Assembly: GCF_002188465.1 (NCBI RefSeq) | Contig: NZ_NINW01000048.1 | Location: forward strand, 1 to 64,000 | Direction of reading: 5' to 3' | From: Pigmentiphaga sp. NML080357 | GTDB lineage: Bacteria; Pseudomonadota; Gammaproteobacteria; Burkholderiales; Burkholderiaceae_B | DNA length: 64,000 bases | In this document: piece after piece, positions 8,910-15,663 of the stretch | How positions within the stretch are numbered: position 1 is the first letter of the stretch | How the letters are laid out: every line of letters starts with the position of its first letter | Position numbers and translations under genes: made by a program | Notes under the pieces: model-generated | Databases searched by the model: none | What the model was told of the DNA's origin: nothing | The model's input: only the letters and a program-made list of their open reading frames with translations

Positions 8910-10004
8910 ATGCCTTCCATCTTCGTCAAGGACGACCTGCGCGCGTCCGTCGAGGCCGCCACTGGCGGCAAAGTCACGGTGCTTTACACCGCCAGCGGTC
9001 AGCCCTCGTACATGAACGTCATCCCCAAGTTCAACTTGGAAGACATCGATGCGGGCCTGGGTTCCGGCGTGCATCCGGCGTTCATCGTCGGCGGCGTCGA
9101 GAAGTCCGAGCTGTTCATCGGCACCTACCAGGGCATCAACAAAAACGGCGAGTTCCTGAGCCTGCCCGGCGTCGATCCGACCGCCAGCCAGAACTTCGAC
9201 TATTTCGCCAACCTGGCCCGCGCCAATGGCCCCGGCTGGCACGCTATTTCGAACGTCGAATTCGCCGCTCTGGCGCTCTGGTGCTGGAAGAACGGCTTCA
9301 TGCCGCGCGGCAATACCAACTACGGCAAGCCCAGCGACTCCGCCTGGGAAACCGGCCGGCGCCAGGATGGCGGCACGCCTGGCGACACGAACGGCACGGC
9401 GCGCACCCTCACCGGCTCCGGCCCGGTGAGCTGGCGCCACGACAACAGCGTGGGTGGAATCGCTGACCTGTGCGGCAACATCTGGGAATGGTCGCCGGGC
9501 CTGCGCGTGGTGCAGGGCGAAATCCAGGTCATCGCCAACAACGACGCTGCGCTGAACGCTACCGATCTGAGCGCCACGTCCTCGGCCTGGAAGGCCATCG
9601 ACGGCGATACCGGACTGCTCATCAACCCGACCTTCACGGGCAGCATCGCCGGCGGCGACTACGTGCCGACCACGCCGAAGTCCGTCCGCTACAACACGTC
9701 GGGCACGGCGAACTACACCCTGGTGCGCACCTCGGGCCAGTCTTTCGAGGGCATGACCAACCCCGGCTCCACCCCGGTTTCGGCTGCTGCGCTGACCGTG
9801 CTGAAGAAGTACGGCCTGTTCCCGGTGGCAAGCACGGGCCTGGGCGGCGACGGCTTCTACCTGAACGTGGAAGGCGAGCGGCTGGCGCGCCGTGGCGGCA
9901 GCTGGCACTACGCCGCCCTCTCGGGCGTGTTCGCGCTGGACCTGACCCACGCTCGGTCGAGCGCGAGCACGGGCATCGGCTCCCGCCCCGCTTTTGTGCT
10001 CTGA
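8910..10004 (+). CDS. DGR target: variable receptor-binding protein with C-type lectin/FGE-like fold
   Basis: The protein has 364 residues and starts at ATG after an AGGAG site. The middle part carries GIADLCGNIWEW, the hallmark stretch of the formylglycine-generating enzyme (SUMF1) superfamily, which shares the C-type lectin fold used by known DGR target proteins. The last 40 residues contain RRGGSWHYAALSGVFALD and end in SRPAFVL; they are encoded by VR1, whose partner TR1 lies about 1.2 kb downstream. Residues at template AAC codons have become Ser, His, Tyr, Asp, Thr and Gly. By analogy with Mtd of the Bordetella phage BPP-1 it is probably the adhesin at the tail-fibre tip, with host-receptor choice altered by mutagenic retrohoming. 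No FGE enzyme activity is implied. Confidence 0.9.
   Translation: MPSIFVKDDLRASVEAATGGKVTVLYTASGQPSYMNVIPKFNLEDIDAGLGSGVHPAFIVGGVEKSELFIGTYQGINKNGEFLSLPGVDPTASQNFDYFANLARANGPGWHAISNVEFAALALWCWKNGFMPRGNTNYGKPSDSAWETGRRQDGGTPGDTNGTARTLTGSGPVSWRHDNSVGGIADLCGNIWEWSPGLRVVQGEIQVIANNDAALNATDLSATSSAWKAIDGDTGLLINPTFTGSIAGGDYVPTTPKSVRYNTSGTANYTLVRTSGQSFEGMTNPGSTPVSAAALTVLKKYGLFPVASTGLGGDGFYLNVEGERLARRGGSWHYAALSGVFALDLTHARSSASTGIGSRPAFVL
9874..9992 (+). repeat. DGR variable repeat VR1
   Basis: This stretch aligns without gaps to TR1 at an offset of 1172 bases. Of 119 positions 17 differ. Sixteen of the 17 are at template adenines, changed to G, C or T, and one is a T-to-G change at 9889 near the 5' side. 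The 3' end, ATCGGCTCCCGCCCCGCT, is identical in both copies and acts as the likely initiation-of-mutagenic-homing (IMH) region. The stop codon of the target gene is 12 bases downstream. Confidence 0.95.
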
Positions 10005-10026
10005 AATCTGGAGCGTGTCATCTGAT

Positions 10027-10048
10027 GGGGTGGGCGATAGCCCACCCC
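10027..10048 (+). promoter_or_regulatory. Post-VR hairpin (DGR retrohoming element)
   Basis: GGGGTGGGC and GCCCACCCC form a perfect 9-bp stem around the loop GATA, 34 bases after VR1. In the Bordetella phage BPP-1 DGR, a short hairpin/cruciform with a GRNA tetraloop downstream of the IMH raises retrohoming, and GATA fits that loop rule. It might also work as a terminator of the tail operon, but there is no T-run after it. Confidence 0.8.
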
Positions 10049-10085
10049 TCGGGCCTCTCCAAGAAAACTGCTCAGGGAATCCAAG

Positions 10086-10679
10086 ATGAACGAAACAAAC
10101 TTCGAGCACGCCATCTACGCCGTGCTCCTGCAAATCGCGGTGGGCGTGCTCACCGGCAACTGGTGGATTGGCGCCGCCGCTGGCGTCTTCTTCTTCCTTG
10201 GCCGCGAGCACGCGCAGTTCGAGCGCAAGCTGGCCGTCGCCGGCGGCACCGTCGGCACGCTCAACCCGCTGGCCGGGTTCCAGCTCTGGAAGTGGAGCCT
10301 CGACAGCCAGCTCGACCTGGCGTTTCCCGTCGCGGCGACGCTGCTGGTGGCCCTCGGCTGGCACCTCGGCGTGAGCGTGCCCTTCGTGGCGCTGTTCGCC
10401 GCCCTGGTGCTGCTGAACGTCGCCGATGCAGTGCTCACGGTGCGCGTGCTGGACGGCGGCGGCCGCGAGCTGAACCCCATCATGGCGAAGGCCATGAGCT
10501 GGATTGGCGTGGTGCCGGCGCTGGCGGTCGTGAAGGTCGTTGCTCTCGCGGCGTTCTACGTCGGCCTGGGCGTGCAGGCGCCGGATTGGGTCTATACGCC
10601 CCACGTCACGGCGGGCCTGTGCGGCTTCTATGGCCTGGTCGTCTGCAACAACTGGCGGCTGGTGGCCGCGCAGGCGTGA
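10086..10679 (+). CDS. Multi-pass membrane protein inside the DGR cassette (DUF5658-like)
   Basis: The 197-residue protein has about five hydrophobic segments. The stretch LLNVADAVLTVRVLDGGG followed by ELNPIMAKAM resembles the DUF5658 type of small integral membrane protein. It lies between the DGR target gene and avd1, and its TGA overlaps the GTG start of avd1, so the two are likely co-translated. Known DGR cassettes do not need such a protein. It could be a lysis or superinfection-exclusion factor carried at the end of the tail operon. The function is unknown. Confidence 0.7.
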   Translation: MNETNFEHAIYAVLLQIAVGVLTGNWWIGAAAGVFFFLGREHAQFERKLAVAGGTVGTLNPLAGFQLWKWSLDSQLDLAFPVAATLLVALGWHLGVSVPFVALFAALVLLNVADAVLTVRVLDGGGRELNPIMAKAMSWIGVVPALAVVKVVALAAFYVGLGVQAPDWVYTPHVTAGLCGFYGLVVCNNWRLVAAQA

Positions 10680-11047
10680 CGCGGCCAGTCCAGAACGACC
10701 TACTGATTCGGCAGCGGTGCGAAGCAATGATCGAGTACGGCCACACGGCCGTCAGGCAGTTTCCCAAGATGGAGCGGCATGTCCTCGGCGCGGAGATTCG
10801 CGCCACCATGTGGGCGGTGCTTCGGTTGATCGTGGTGTGCAACAAGCGATACCACAAGAAGACCACGCTTCAGGACTTGGACGCTGAACTCGACCTGCTG
10901 CGCTCCCAGGTGCGGATGGCGAAGAACATGGGCTACATCGACTTCAAGAAGTATGAGCACTGGTCACGCCTGAACGACGAAATCGGCCGGATGGTAGGCG
11001 GTTGGGTCAAAGCATTTGCCGGTGACGGCAATGGGGGTGCGCGTTGA
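10676..11047 (+). CDS. avd: Accessory variability determinant Avd (module 1)
   Basis: This protein of 123 residues is read from a GTG that overlaps the stop of the upstream gene. It is predicted to be almost all helical and basic, with signature stretches FPKMERHVLGAEIRATMW and NMGYIDFKKYEHW followed by NDEIGRMVGGW. These match the four-helix-bundle Avd proteins that form a barrel-like pentamer, bind template RNA and work with the DGR reverse transcriptase. The length is close to that of BPP-1 Avd. Its stop codon lies at the 5' border of TR1, the expected arrangement. It shares most signature residues with Avd2 downstream but is clearly diverged from it. Confidence 0.9.
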   Translation: MTRPVQNDLLIRQRCEAMIEYGHTAVRQFPKMERHVLGAEIRATMWAVLRLIVVCNKRYHKKTTLQDLDAELDLLRSQVRMAKNMGYIDFKKYEHWSRLNDEIGRMVGGWVKAFAGDGNGGAR

Positions 11048-11164
11048 AAACGGCTGGCGATCCGTGGCGGCAACTGGAACAACGCCGCCATCTCGGGCGT
11101 GTTCGCGCTGAACCTGAACAACGCTCGGTCGAACACGAACACGAACATCGGCTCCCGCCCCGCT
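11046..11164 (+). repeat. DGR template repeat TR1
   Basis: This is the invariant template for VR1. It is rich in AAC codons when read in the VR frame (GGNWNNAAISGVFALNLNNA), as in other DGR templates, because adenines are the bases mutated during cDNA synthesis. It starts at the avd1 stop and is followed by about 175 bases of non-coding spacer before RT1. In BPP-1 the spacer RNA behind TR is needed for priming, so this stretch probably has the same task. Confidence 0.95.
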
Positions 11165-11339
11165 CTTGGGGAAAGTCAGGAACGGCAGGCTCACGGGCCT
11201 GACGGCAGCACACCCTCAAAAGGACGCGCATCCCCCGGCCACGGGAAACCTGAAGCCGGAAGATTGAACAGGCGGCCCGAACCAGTAGCCCGATTGGGCG
11301 ACCGTTCGCAGCCGCCGCCCTTCGGGGTCTTGGGTTTTT
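11165..11339 (+). ncRNA. TR1-RT1 spacer, likely part of the template RNA
   Basis: No plausible gene is seen in these 175 bases. By analogy with the BPP-1 DGR, the transcript from avd through TR into the RT gene contains a structured spacer that primes cDNA synthesis. Short complementary stretches such as CAGGC and GCCTG (around 11186-11203) are present, but I have not folded the RNA. The assignment as functional RNA is inference from cassette position. Confidence 0.5.
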
Positions 11340-12404
11340 ATGGCGAAGACGTACAACAATCTCTACCCGGACATTTACAGCTTCGAGTCCCTTCACGCGG
11401 CCTACATGCTCGCCCGGCGCGGCAAGCGCGAGAGGCGCGAAGTCCAGAAGTTCGAGCAAGACCTGGAAGGCAACCTGATTCAGCTCCAGAACGAGCTTAT
11501 CTGGGGCATGTACCAGACGGGGCACTACCGCCAGTTCATCGTCAATGAGCCGAAGGAGCGCCTCGTTGCCGCGCTGCCGTTCCGCGACCGCGTGCTCCAG
11601 CACTCGCTGGTGTCGGTGATCGAACCGATCTGGGAGCGTCGCTTCATTTTCGACAGCTACGCCTGCCGGCCGGGCAAAGGAACCCACAAGGGCGCCGACC
11701 GCGCCGAGGCCATGCTTCGCAAGGTGAAGCGCGAGCACAGCCATGTGTATGTGCTCAAGGCCGACATCTCCAAGTTCTTCTACAGCATCGACCACGGCGT
11801 GATGAAGTCGCTGGTGCGCCGGCGCATCCGATGCCGCCGCACGCTGAAGCTGATAGACGGCATCATCGACTCGACGGCCATGCCAGGCGACCCGCACCCC
11901 GTCGGCCTGCCCATCGGCAACCTGACCTCGCAACTGTTCGCCAACGTGTATTTGAACGAGCTGGACGAGTTCGTGAAGCATGTTCTGCGGGAGAAGAACT
12001 ACCTGCGCTACATGGATGACTTCCTGATCGTGCATCACGACAAGGCCCACCTGCACCGCATCCGCGCCCAGATCGAGCGGTTCCTGTGGGAGCGCCTGCG
12101 GCTCAAGACGAACTCCAAGACCCAGGTGTTCCCCGTCGGCGAGCGGTTCGGCCGCGCTGTGGATTTCCTGGGCTACCGGATATGGACGACGCACCGGCGC
12201 ATCAGGAAAAGCTCGATTTCGCGCATCACCCGCACGCTCAAGCGCCTGCGCAGGCAGTACGCGGCTGGCAAGATCGACCTCTCGAAGATCAGGGAATCGG
12301 TCATGTCGTGGATAGCGCACGCGAGCCATGCGGAAACCTACGGCCTGCGCCGCAAGCTGCTGGCCAGCACCCCCTTCACGCGCGGGGAGGGCCGGCCCCA
12401 ATGA
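11340..12404 (+). CDS. DGR reverse transcriptase RT1
   Basis: The 354-residue protein has the reverse transcriptase motifs in order: the first catalytic Asp in VLKADISKFF (D142), the DGR-type motif VGLPIGNLTSQ at 188-198, and the YMDD box at 224-227. The SQ-containing motif distinguishes DGR RTs from group II intron and retroviral RTs and is linked to adenine-selective infidelity. The length is near that of BPP-1 Brt. It copies TR1 RNA into mutated cDNA that replaces VR1. It overlaps avd2 by four bases (ATGA), so avd2 is coupled to it. All catalytic residues are intact. Confidence 0.93.
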   Translation: MAKTYNNLYPDIYSFESLHAAYMLARRGKRERREVQKFEQDLEGNLIQLQNELIWGMYQTGHYRQFIVNEPKERLVAALPFRDRVLQHSLVSVIEPIWERRFIFDSYACRPGKGTHKGADRAEAMLRKVKREHSHVYVLKADISKFFYSIDHGVMKSLVRRRIRCRRTLKLIDGIIDSTAMPGDPHPVGLPIGNLTSQLFANVYLNELDEFVKHVLREKNYLRYMDDFLIVHHDKAHLHRIRAQIERFLWERLRLKTNSKTQVFPVGERFGRAVDFLGYRIWTTHRRIRKSSISRITRTLKRLRRQYAAGKIDLSKIRESVMSWIAHASHAETYGLRRKLLASTPFTRGEGRPQ

Positions 12405-12751
12405 GCGACGCCCACCTGGTGCTGATGACGAAATTGGAGGAATTGGACGCCTACACCCACACGGTGCTGCACCAGTTCCCCAAGCTCGAACGGCATCTGC
12501 TGTGCGCCGAGATGCGCGGCACCATGAACAGGGTGATTCGTCAGGTCGTGGTGGCGTGGAAGCGCAGGCAGAAGTCCGCCGCGCTGTTCGACCTGGACGT
12601 AGAAATCGAGGTGTTCCGGGGCCTCATCCGCAAGGCCCACCGGCTGGGCTACATCAACACGCACCGGCTGGAAGTCTGGATGCGGCACACGAACGAGATA
12701 GGCCGCATGGTAGGGGCCTGGATTAAGAACGAGGGAGGCAAGGCCATGTAG
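12401..12751 (+). CDS. avd: Accessory variability determinant Avd (module 2)
   Basis: The 116-residue basic helical protein starts within the RT1 stop (ATGA). It repeats the Avd signature: FPKLERHLLCAEMRGTMNR, then RLGYINTHRLEVWMRH and NEIGRMVGAW, aligned over the full length with Avd1. It has its own residues at many positions, so it is not a recent copy. It is followed directly by TR2, as Avd1 is by TR1. It probably partners RT2, although pairing with RT1, to which it is coupled, is also possible. Confidence 0.88.
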   Translation: MSDAHLVLMTKLEELDAYTHTVLHQFPKLERHLLCAEMRGTMNRVIRQVVVAWKRRQKSAALFDLDVEIEVFRGLIRKAHRLGYINTHRLEVWMRHTNEIGRMVGAWIKNEGGKAM

Positions 12752-12790
12752 CGCGCCACTCTCCCAAGCGATGGGGCAGAGGCTTACTCC

Positions 12791-12886
12791 GGCGGCAATT
12801 GGGGCAACGGCCAGAACGCCGGCGCCTTCCATCTCAACGTCAACAACGACGCGGAGTTCTCGAACTCCAACATCGGTGGCCGCCTC
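12791..12886 (+). repeat. Second template repeat TR2 (candidate)
   Basis: Read in the same relative frame as TR1, this stretch encodes GGNWGNGQNAGAFHLNV, then NNDAEFSNSNIGGR. It has the same 31-residue spacing and conserved skeleton (GGNW, AGxF, LNxNN, SNxNIGxR) as TR1 and the same load of AAC/AAT codons. It lies right behind avd2 and before RT2, in the same place as TR1 in module 1. It is not in an open gene, because avd2 stops 39 bases earlier in this frame. The outer borders are not fixed, since no matching VR is seen in the window. Confidence 0.75.
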
Positions 12887-13052
12887 GCAAACGACATTGC
12901 CAGAAGGCGGGCGGTTCAAGCGGCCACCGTCCAGTGCATTTCCTTTGGGGCCTGTGTCCTGACCATGCTGTCGAAGATGAACAGGGCGTCACGGCAAGTA
13001 CCCGGCACGCCGGCGAACGTGGTGGCACCCGACCACCCCCAACAGGAACCCC
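12887..13052 (+). ncRNA. TR2-RT2 spacer, possible template-RNA tail
   Basis: These 166 bases carry no convincing gene. They have the same place and about the same length as the TR1-RT1 spacer, so they may carry the priming structure for RT2. The end holds a ribosome-binding site-like AGGA before RT2. No folding was done. Confidence 0.4.
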
Positions 13053-14126
13053 ATGCCGAAGACCATCAGCGGCCTATGGCCGAGCATCACCCAGTTCGAC
13101 AACATCTACCGCGCCTACCTTGAGGCGCGCCGCAGCAAGCGGTATCGGCCCGACGTGCTGCGCTTCTCCGAAAGCCTGGAAGACAACCTTTTTGCGCTCC
13201 AGGCGGCCATGATCGAGAAAACCTGGACGCCCGGCCCGCAGCGCGAGTTCATCGTGCGCGAACCGAAGCTGCGCGCCATCCAGGCGCCGCCGTTCGCTGA
13301 TCGTGTGGTGCATCACGCCCTGGTGGCCGTCGTCGGCCCGCACTTCGAGCGCCGGTTCATTTCTGATTCGTTCGCCTGCCGCGAGGGTAAGGGAACCCAG
13401 GCCGCCGTGGCGCGCGTGCAGCACTTCCTGCGCGTCGCCAAGCGCAACCACGGTGACGGCCTCTACGTGCTGAAGGCGGACATCAGCAAGTATTTCGCCA
13501 GCATCCGCCACGACGTGCTCATGCGCGAGGTGGAGCGGGTCATTTCCGACCCGGACGTGCTCTGGCTGTGGCGCTGCATCGTCGCTGGCTACGGACACGA
13601 GAGCGGCGTGGGCCTGCCCGTGGGCGCGCTGACCAGCCAGCTCGGGGCCAACGTCATGCTGAACCGGCTCGATCACGTCGCCAAGGACGACCTCGGGCTG
13701 CGGTACTACGTCCGGTACATGGACGACTTCATCGCCATCCTGCCGGGAAAGTCGGCCGCCCAGCAGGCGATGCAGGCCCTGGGCGATACGGTGCGCGAGC
13801 TGGGCTTGTGGCTGAACCCGAAGACGGCAGTTCATCCCTGGCAGCGCGGCATCGACTTTTGCGGCTACCGCATCTGGCCCACCCATGTGCTGCCGCGCAA
13901 GAGGAACATCAAGCGGGCGCGGGCCGACTTCAGGGAGCTGGCGAGCCAGTTCTACCACGGCGAGGTCGACCTTGAGCACGTCCGCCAGCGGGTGATGTCC
14001 TTCTTGGCCTATGCCAAGCACTGCAACGCCCAGCGGACGGTCGAGGGCGTGCTCGGTGATTTGGTGCTGGTGCCTGGCCTGCGCGACATCGCCGAGAAGG
14101 CGTCAGGCATTCCCATGACACAATAG
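13053..14126 (+). CDS. DGR reverse transcriptase RT2
   Basis: The 357-residue protein aligns with RT1 from end to end (SGLWPSITQFDNIYRAYLEA versus NNLYPDIYSFESLHAAYMLA) but is well diverged. The catalytic set is complete: VLKADISKYF with D143, VGLPVGALTSQ at 186-196, and YMDD at 222-225. It is therefore probably an active DGR-class enzyme and not a decaying copy. It stands last in the prophage cassette behind its own avd2 and TR2. Its natural template is most likely TR2. The target it diversifies is not visible here. Confidence 0.9.
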   Translation: MPKTISGLWPSITQFDNIYRAYLEARRSKRYRPDVLRFSESLEDNLFALQAAMIEKTWTPGPQREFIVREPKLRAIQAPPFADRVVHHALVAVVGPHFERRFISDSFACREGKGTQAAVARVQHFLRVAKRNHGDGLYVLKADISKYFASIRHDVLMREVERVISDPDVLWLWRCIVAGYGHESGVGLPVGALTSQLGANVMLNRLDHVAKDDLGLRYYVRYMDDFIAILPGKSAAQQAMQALGDTVRELGLWLNPKTAVHPWQRGIDFCGYRIWPTHVLPRKRNIKRARADFRELASQFYHGEVDLEHVRQRVMSFLAYAKHCNAQRTVEGVLGDLVLVPGLRDIAEKASGIPMTQ

Positions 14127-14180
14127 CGTAACTTTTAGCGTAACTCGATTTTTAAGTTATTGATTTTAAAGGGCCATAGA
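14124..14180. other. AT-rich prophage right-end junction with direct repeat
   Basis: Directly after RT2 the sequence turns AT-rich for about 50 bases, unlike both flanks. TAGCGTAACT occurs twice (14124-14133 and 14136-14145). The phage gene set stops here and chromosomal genes begin, so this is a likely attachment-site region or the prophage border. No matching left copy can be checked, because the left end lies outside the window. Confidence 0.45.
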
Positions 14181-14221
14181 CCCGTGCATCATCGGGGTAT
14201 GGGAGGAAGTATCGGCTTTAG

Positions 14222-14506
14222 TCATGCAGGGCGATGAACGGGATTCCGGGTCGGTTCGGAGGCACGGCCGCGGGTTGCGGACCGCCGCCATTCGGTGTCG
14301 TCGAGGGGCCACTGCCCGGTCTTGATCATGAAAAGCTCGAACAAGCCGGGGGGCATGGCACGATCGCCTGCTTCCCATTGTTGCCAGCCGCGCAGCGAGG
14401 CGCGCACGGTATCGGCAGCCTCGGCCTGGGTGAGGCCGGCCGTGTGCCGGGCCAGCCGTATGGCTGCCGGAGGCGGGCCGTATTTTCTTGGCGCGGACAA
14501 GGCCAT
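14222..14506 (-). CDS. Small XRE-type helix-turn-helix protein
   Basis: The 94-residue protein contains IRLARHTAGLTQAEAADTV, then LRGWQQWEAGDRAMPPGLFE, the pattern of an XRE/Cro-type helix-turn-helix where the second helix often reads W..WE.G. Such proteins act as small DNA-binding regulators and occur both in prophages and on chromosomes. I start at the internal ATG (14506), since the upstream extension is Ala/Pro-rich and lacks domain character. It stands alone at the prophage border, so whether it belongs to phage or host is open. Confidence 0.6.
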   Translation of the reverse strand: MALSAPRKYGPPPAAIRLARHTAGLTQAEAADTVRASLRGWQQWEAGDRAMPPGLFELFMIKTGQWPLDDTEWRRSATRGRASEPTRNPVHRPA

Positions 14507-14721
14507 GGCGGGCGGGCGATGCGGGGCGAAGGAAGCGGTTGCGGAGATAGCGCGGGATTGTACGCTCAATGCGCGTAGCGAACCACGCTGGTGCACCGTG
14601 CAATCCTCCGTTGACTAGGCCGGCCTAACACGCGACCATCCTGTCTGGCTTGCGGCCGCGGGCTGCGGGCCGCCGCATGCTGCACGTTCGGGTCCAACGC
14701 ATTCCGGAGAACGCCCGTTTC

Positions 14722-15651
14722 ATGGATATCTTCCTCCAGCAGATCATCAACGGCCTGGTCCTGGGCAGCATGTATGCGCTGATCGCGCTGGGCTACACCA
14801 TGGTCTATGGCGTGCTCAATCTCATCAATTTCGCCCATGGCGAGATCCTGATGATCGGGGCGATGGCGGGGCTGACCATCTTGCGCGTGATCGAGAGCGT
14901 GGCGCCGCAGCTGCCGGGCGGCGTGCAGCTGGCCCTGGCCATCGCGGGCGCGGTGCCGGTGTGCGTGGCCGTGAGTCTCGTGATCGAGCGGGTGGCCTAT
15001 CGGCCGCTGCGCAACGCGCCCCGCCTGGCGCCGCTGATCACCGCCATCGGCGTCTCCATCCTGTTGCAGACCATCGCCATGATGATCTGGGGGCGCAGCC
15101 CGATCCCGTTTCCGCAATTGCTGTCGGCCGAGCCGGTGAATATCGCCGGCGCGCTGATCTCCCATACGCAGATCCTGCTGCTGGCCCTGGCCGTGGTCGC
15201 TATGGCGGGCCTGGCGCTGATGATCGAGCGGACGCGGCTGGGGCGCGCTATGCGGGCCACCGCCGAGAGCCCGCGCGTGGCGGGCCTGATGGGGGTGGAC
15301 GCCAACAAGGTAATCATCGCCACCTTCGCCATCGGCGCCGCGCTGGCGGCGATCGCAGGCGTGATGTGGGCCGCCAATTACTCCACCACGCAGTTCGCGA
15401 TGGGCTTCGTGCCGGGGCTCAAGGCCTTCTCGGCCGCCGTGCTCGGCGGCATCGGCAATATCTACGGGGCGATGCTGGGCGGCATCCTGCTGGGGCTGAT
15501 CGAGAGCCTGGGCGCGGGCTACATCGGCGACCTCACGGGCGGTTTCCTGGGCAGCAACTACCAGGACATCTTCGCCTTCGTGGTGTTGGTGGGCGTGCTG
15601 ACGCTGCGCCCGGCCGGCATCATGGGCGAGCGCGTCGCCGACCGCGCCTGA
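14722..15651 (+). CDS. livH: Branched-chain amino acid type ABC permease LivH (cluster 1)
   Basis: The 309-residue membrane protein begins MDIFLQQIINGLVLGSMYAL and contains NLINFAHGE, both hallmarks of the LivH family. It has about eight transmembrane segments. It forms the membrane channel with LivM and is powered by LivG and LivF. The four genes follow with short gaps or overlaps (livHMGF), and the convergent binding-protein gene at 18.4 kb probably serves the same importer. The in-frame upstream extension to 14650 is unlikely to be translated. Confidence 0.9.
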   Translation: MDIFLQQIINGLVLGSMYALIALGYTMVYGVLNLINFAHGEILMIGAMAGLTILRVIESVAPQLPGGVQLALAIAGAVPVCVAVSLVIERVAYRPLRNAPRLAPLITAIGVSILLQTIAMMIWGRSPIPFPQLLSAEPVNIAGALISHTQILLLALAVVAMAGLALMIERTRLGRAMRATAESPRVAGLMGVDANKVIIATFAIGAALAAIAGVMWAANYSTTQFAMGFVPGLKAFSAAVLGGIGNIYGAMLGGILLGLIESLGAGYIGDLTGGFLGSNYQDIFAFVVLVGVLTLRPAGIMGERVADRA

Positions 15652-15663
15652 GGAGGGGCAGCG

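Noticed and set aside
10676-11047. Avd1 as the end of a long frame from 9470
   Set aside because: The upstream part of that frame runs inside the target gene and the membrane gene in another frame and has no protein-like composition. The GTG at 10676 overlaps the preceding stop and gives the right length.
12771-12962. Small coding frame over TR2
   Set aside because: It lacks a ribosome-binding site and family character, and the VR-like frame is not open from a start codon. The region is better explained as a template RNA.
11340-14126. The two reverse transcriptases as retron or group II intron enzymes
   Set aside because: There is no msr/msd-like region and no maturase or endonuclease domain, and the neighbours are Avd proteins and template repeats. 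The SQ-type motif and YMDD box with VR/TR evidence support the DGR class.
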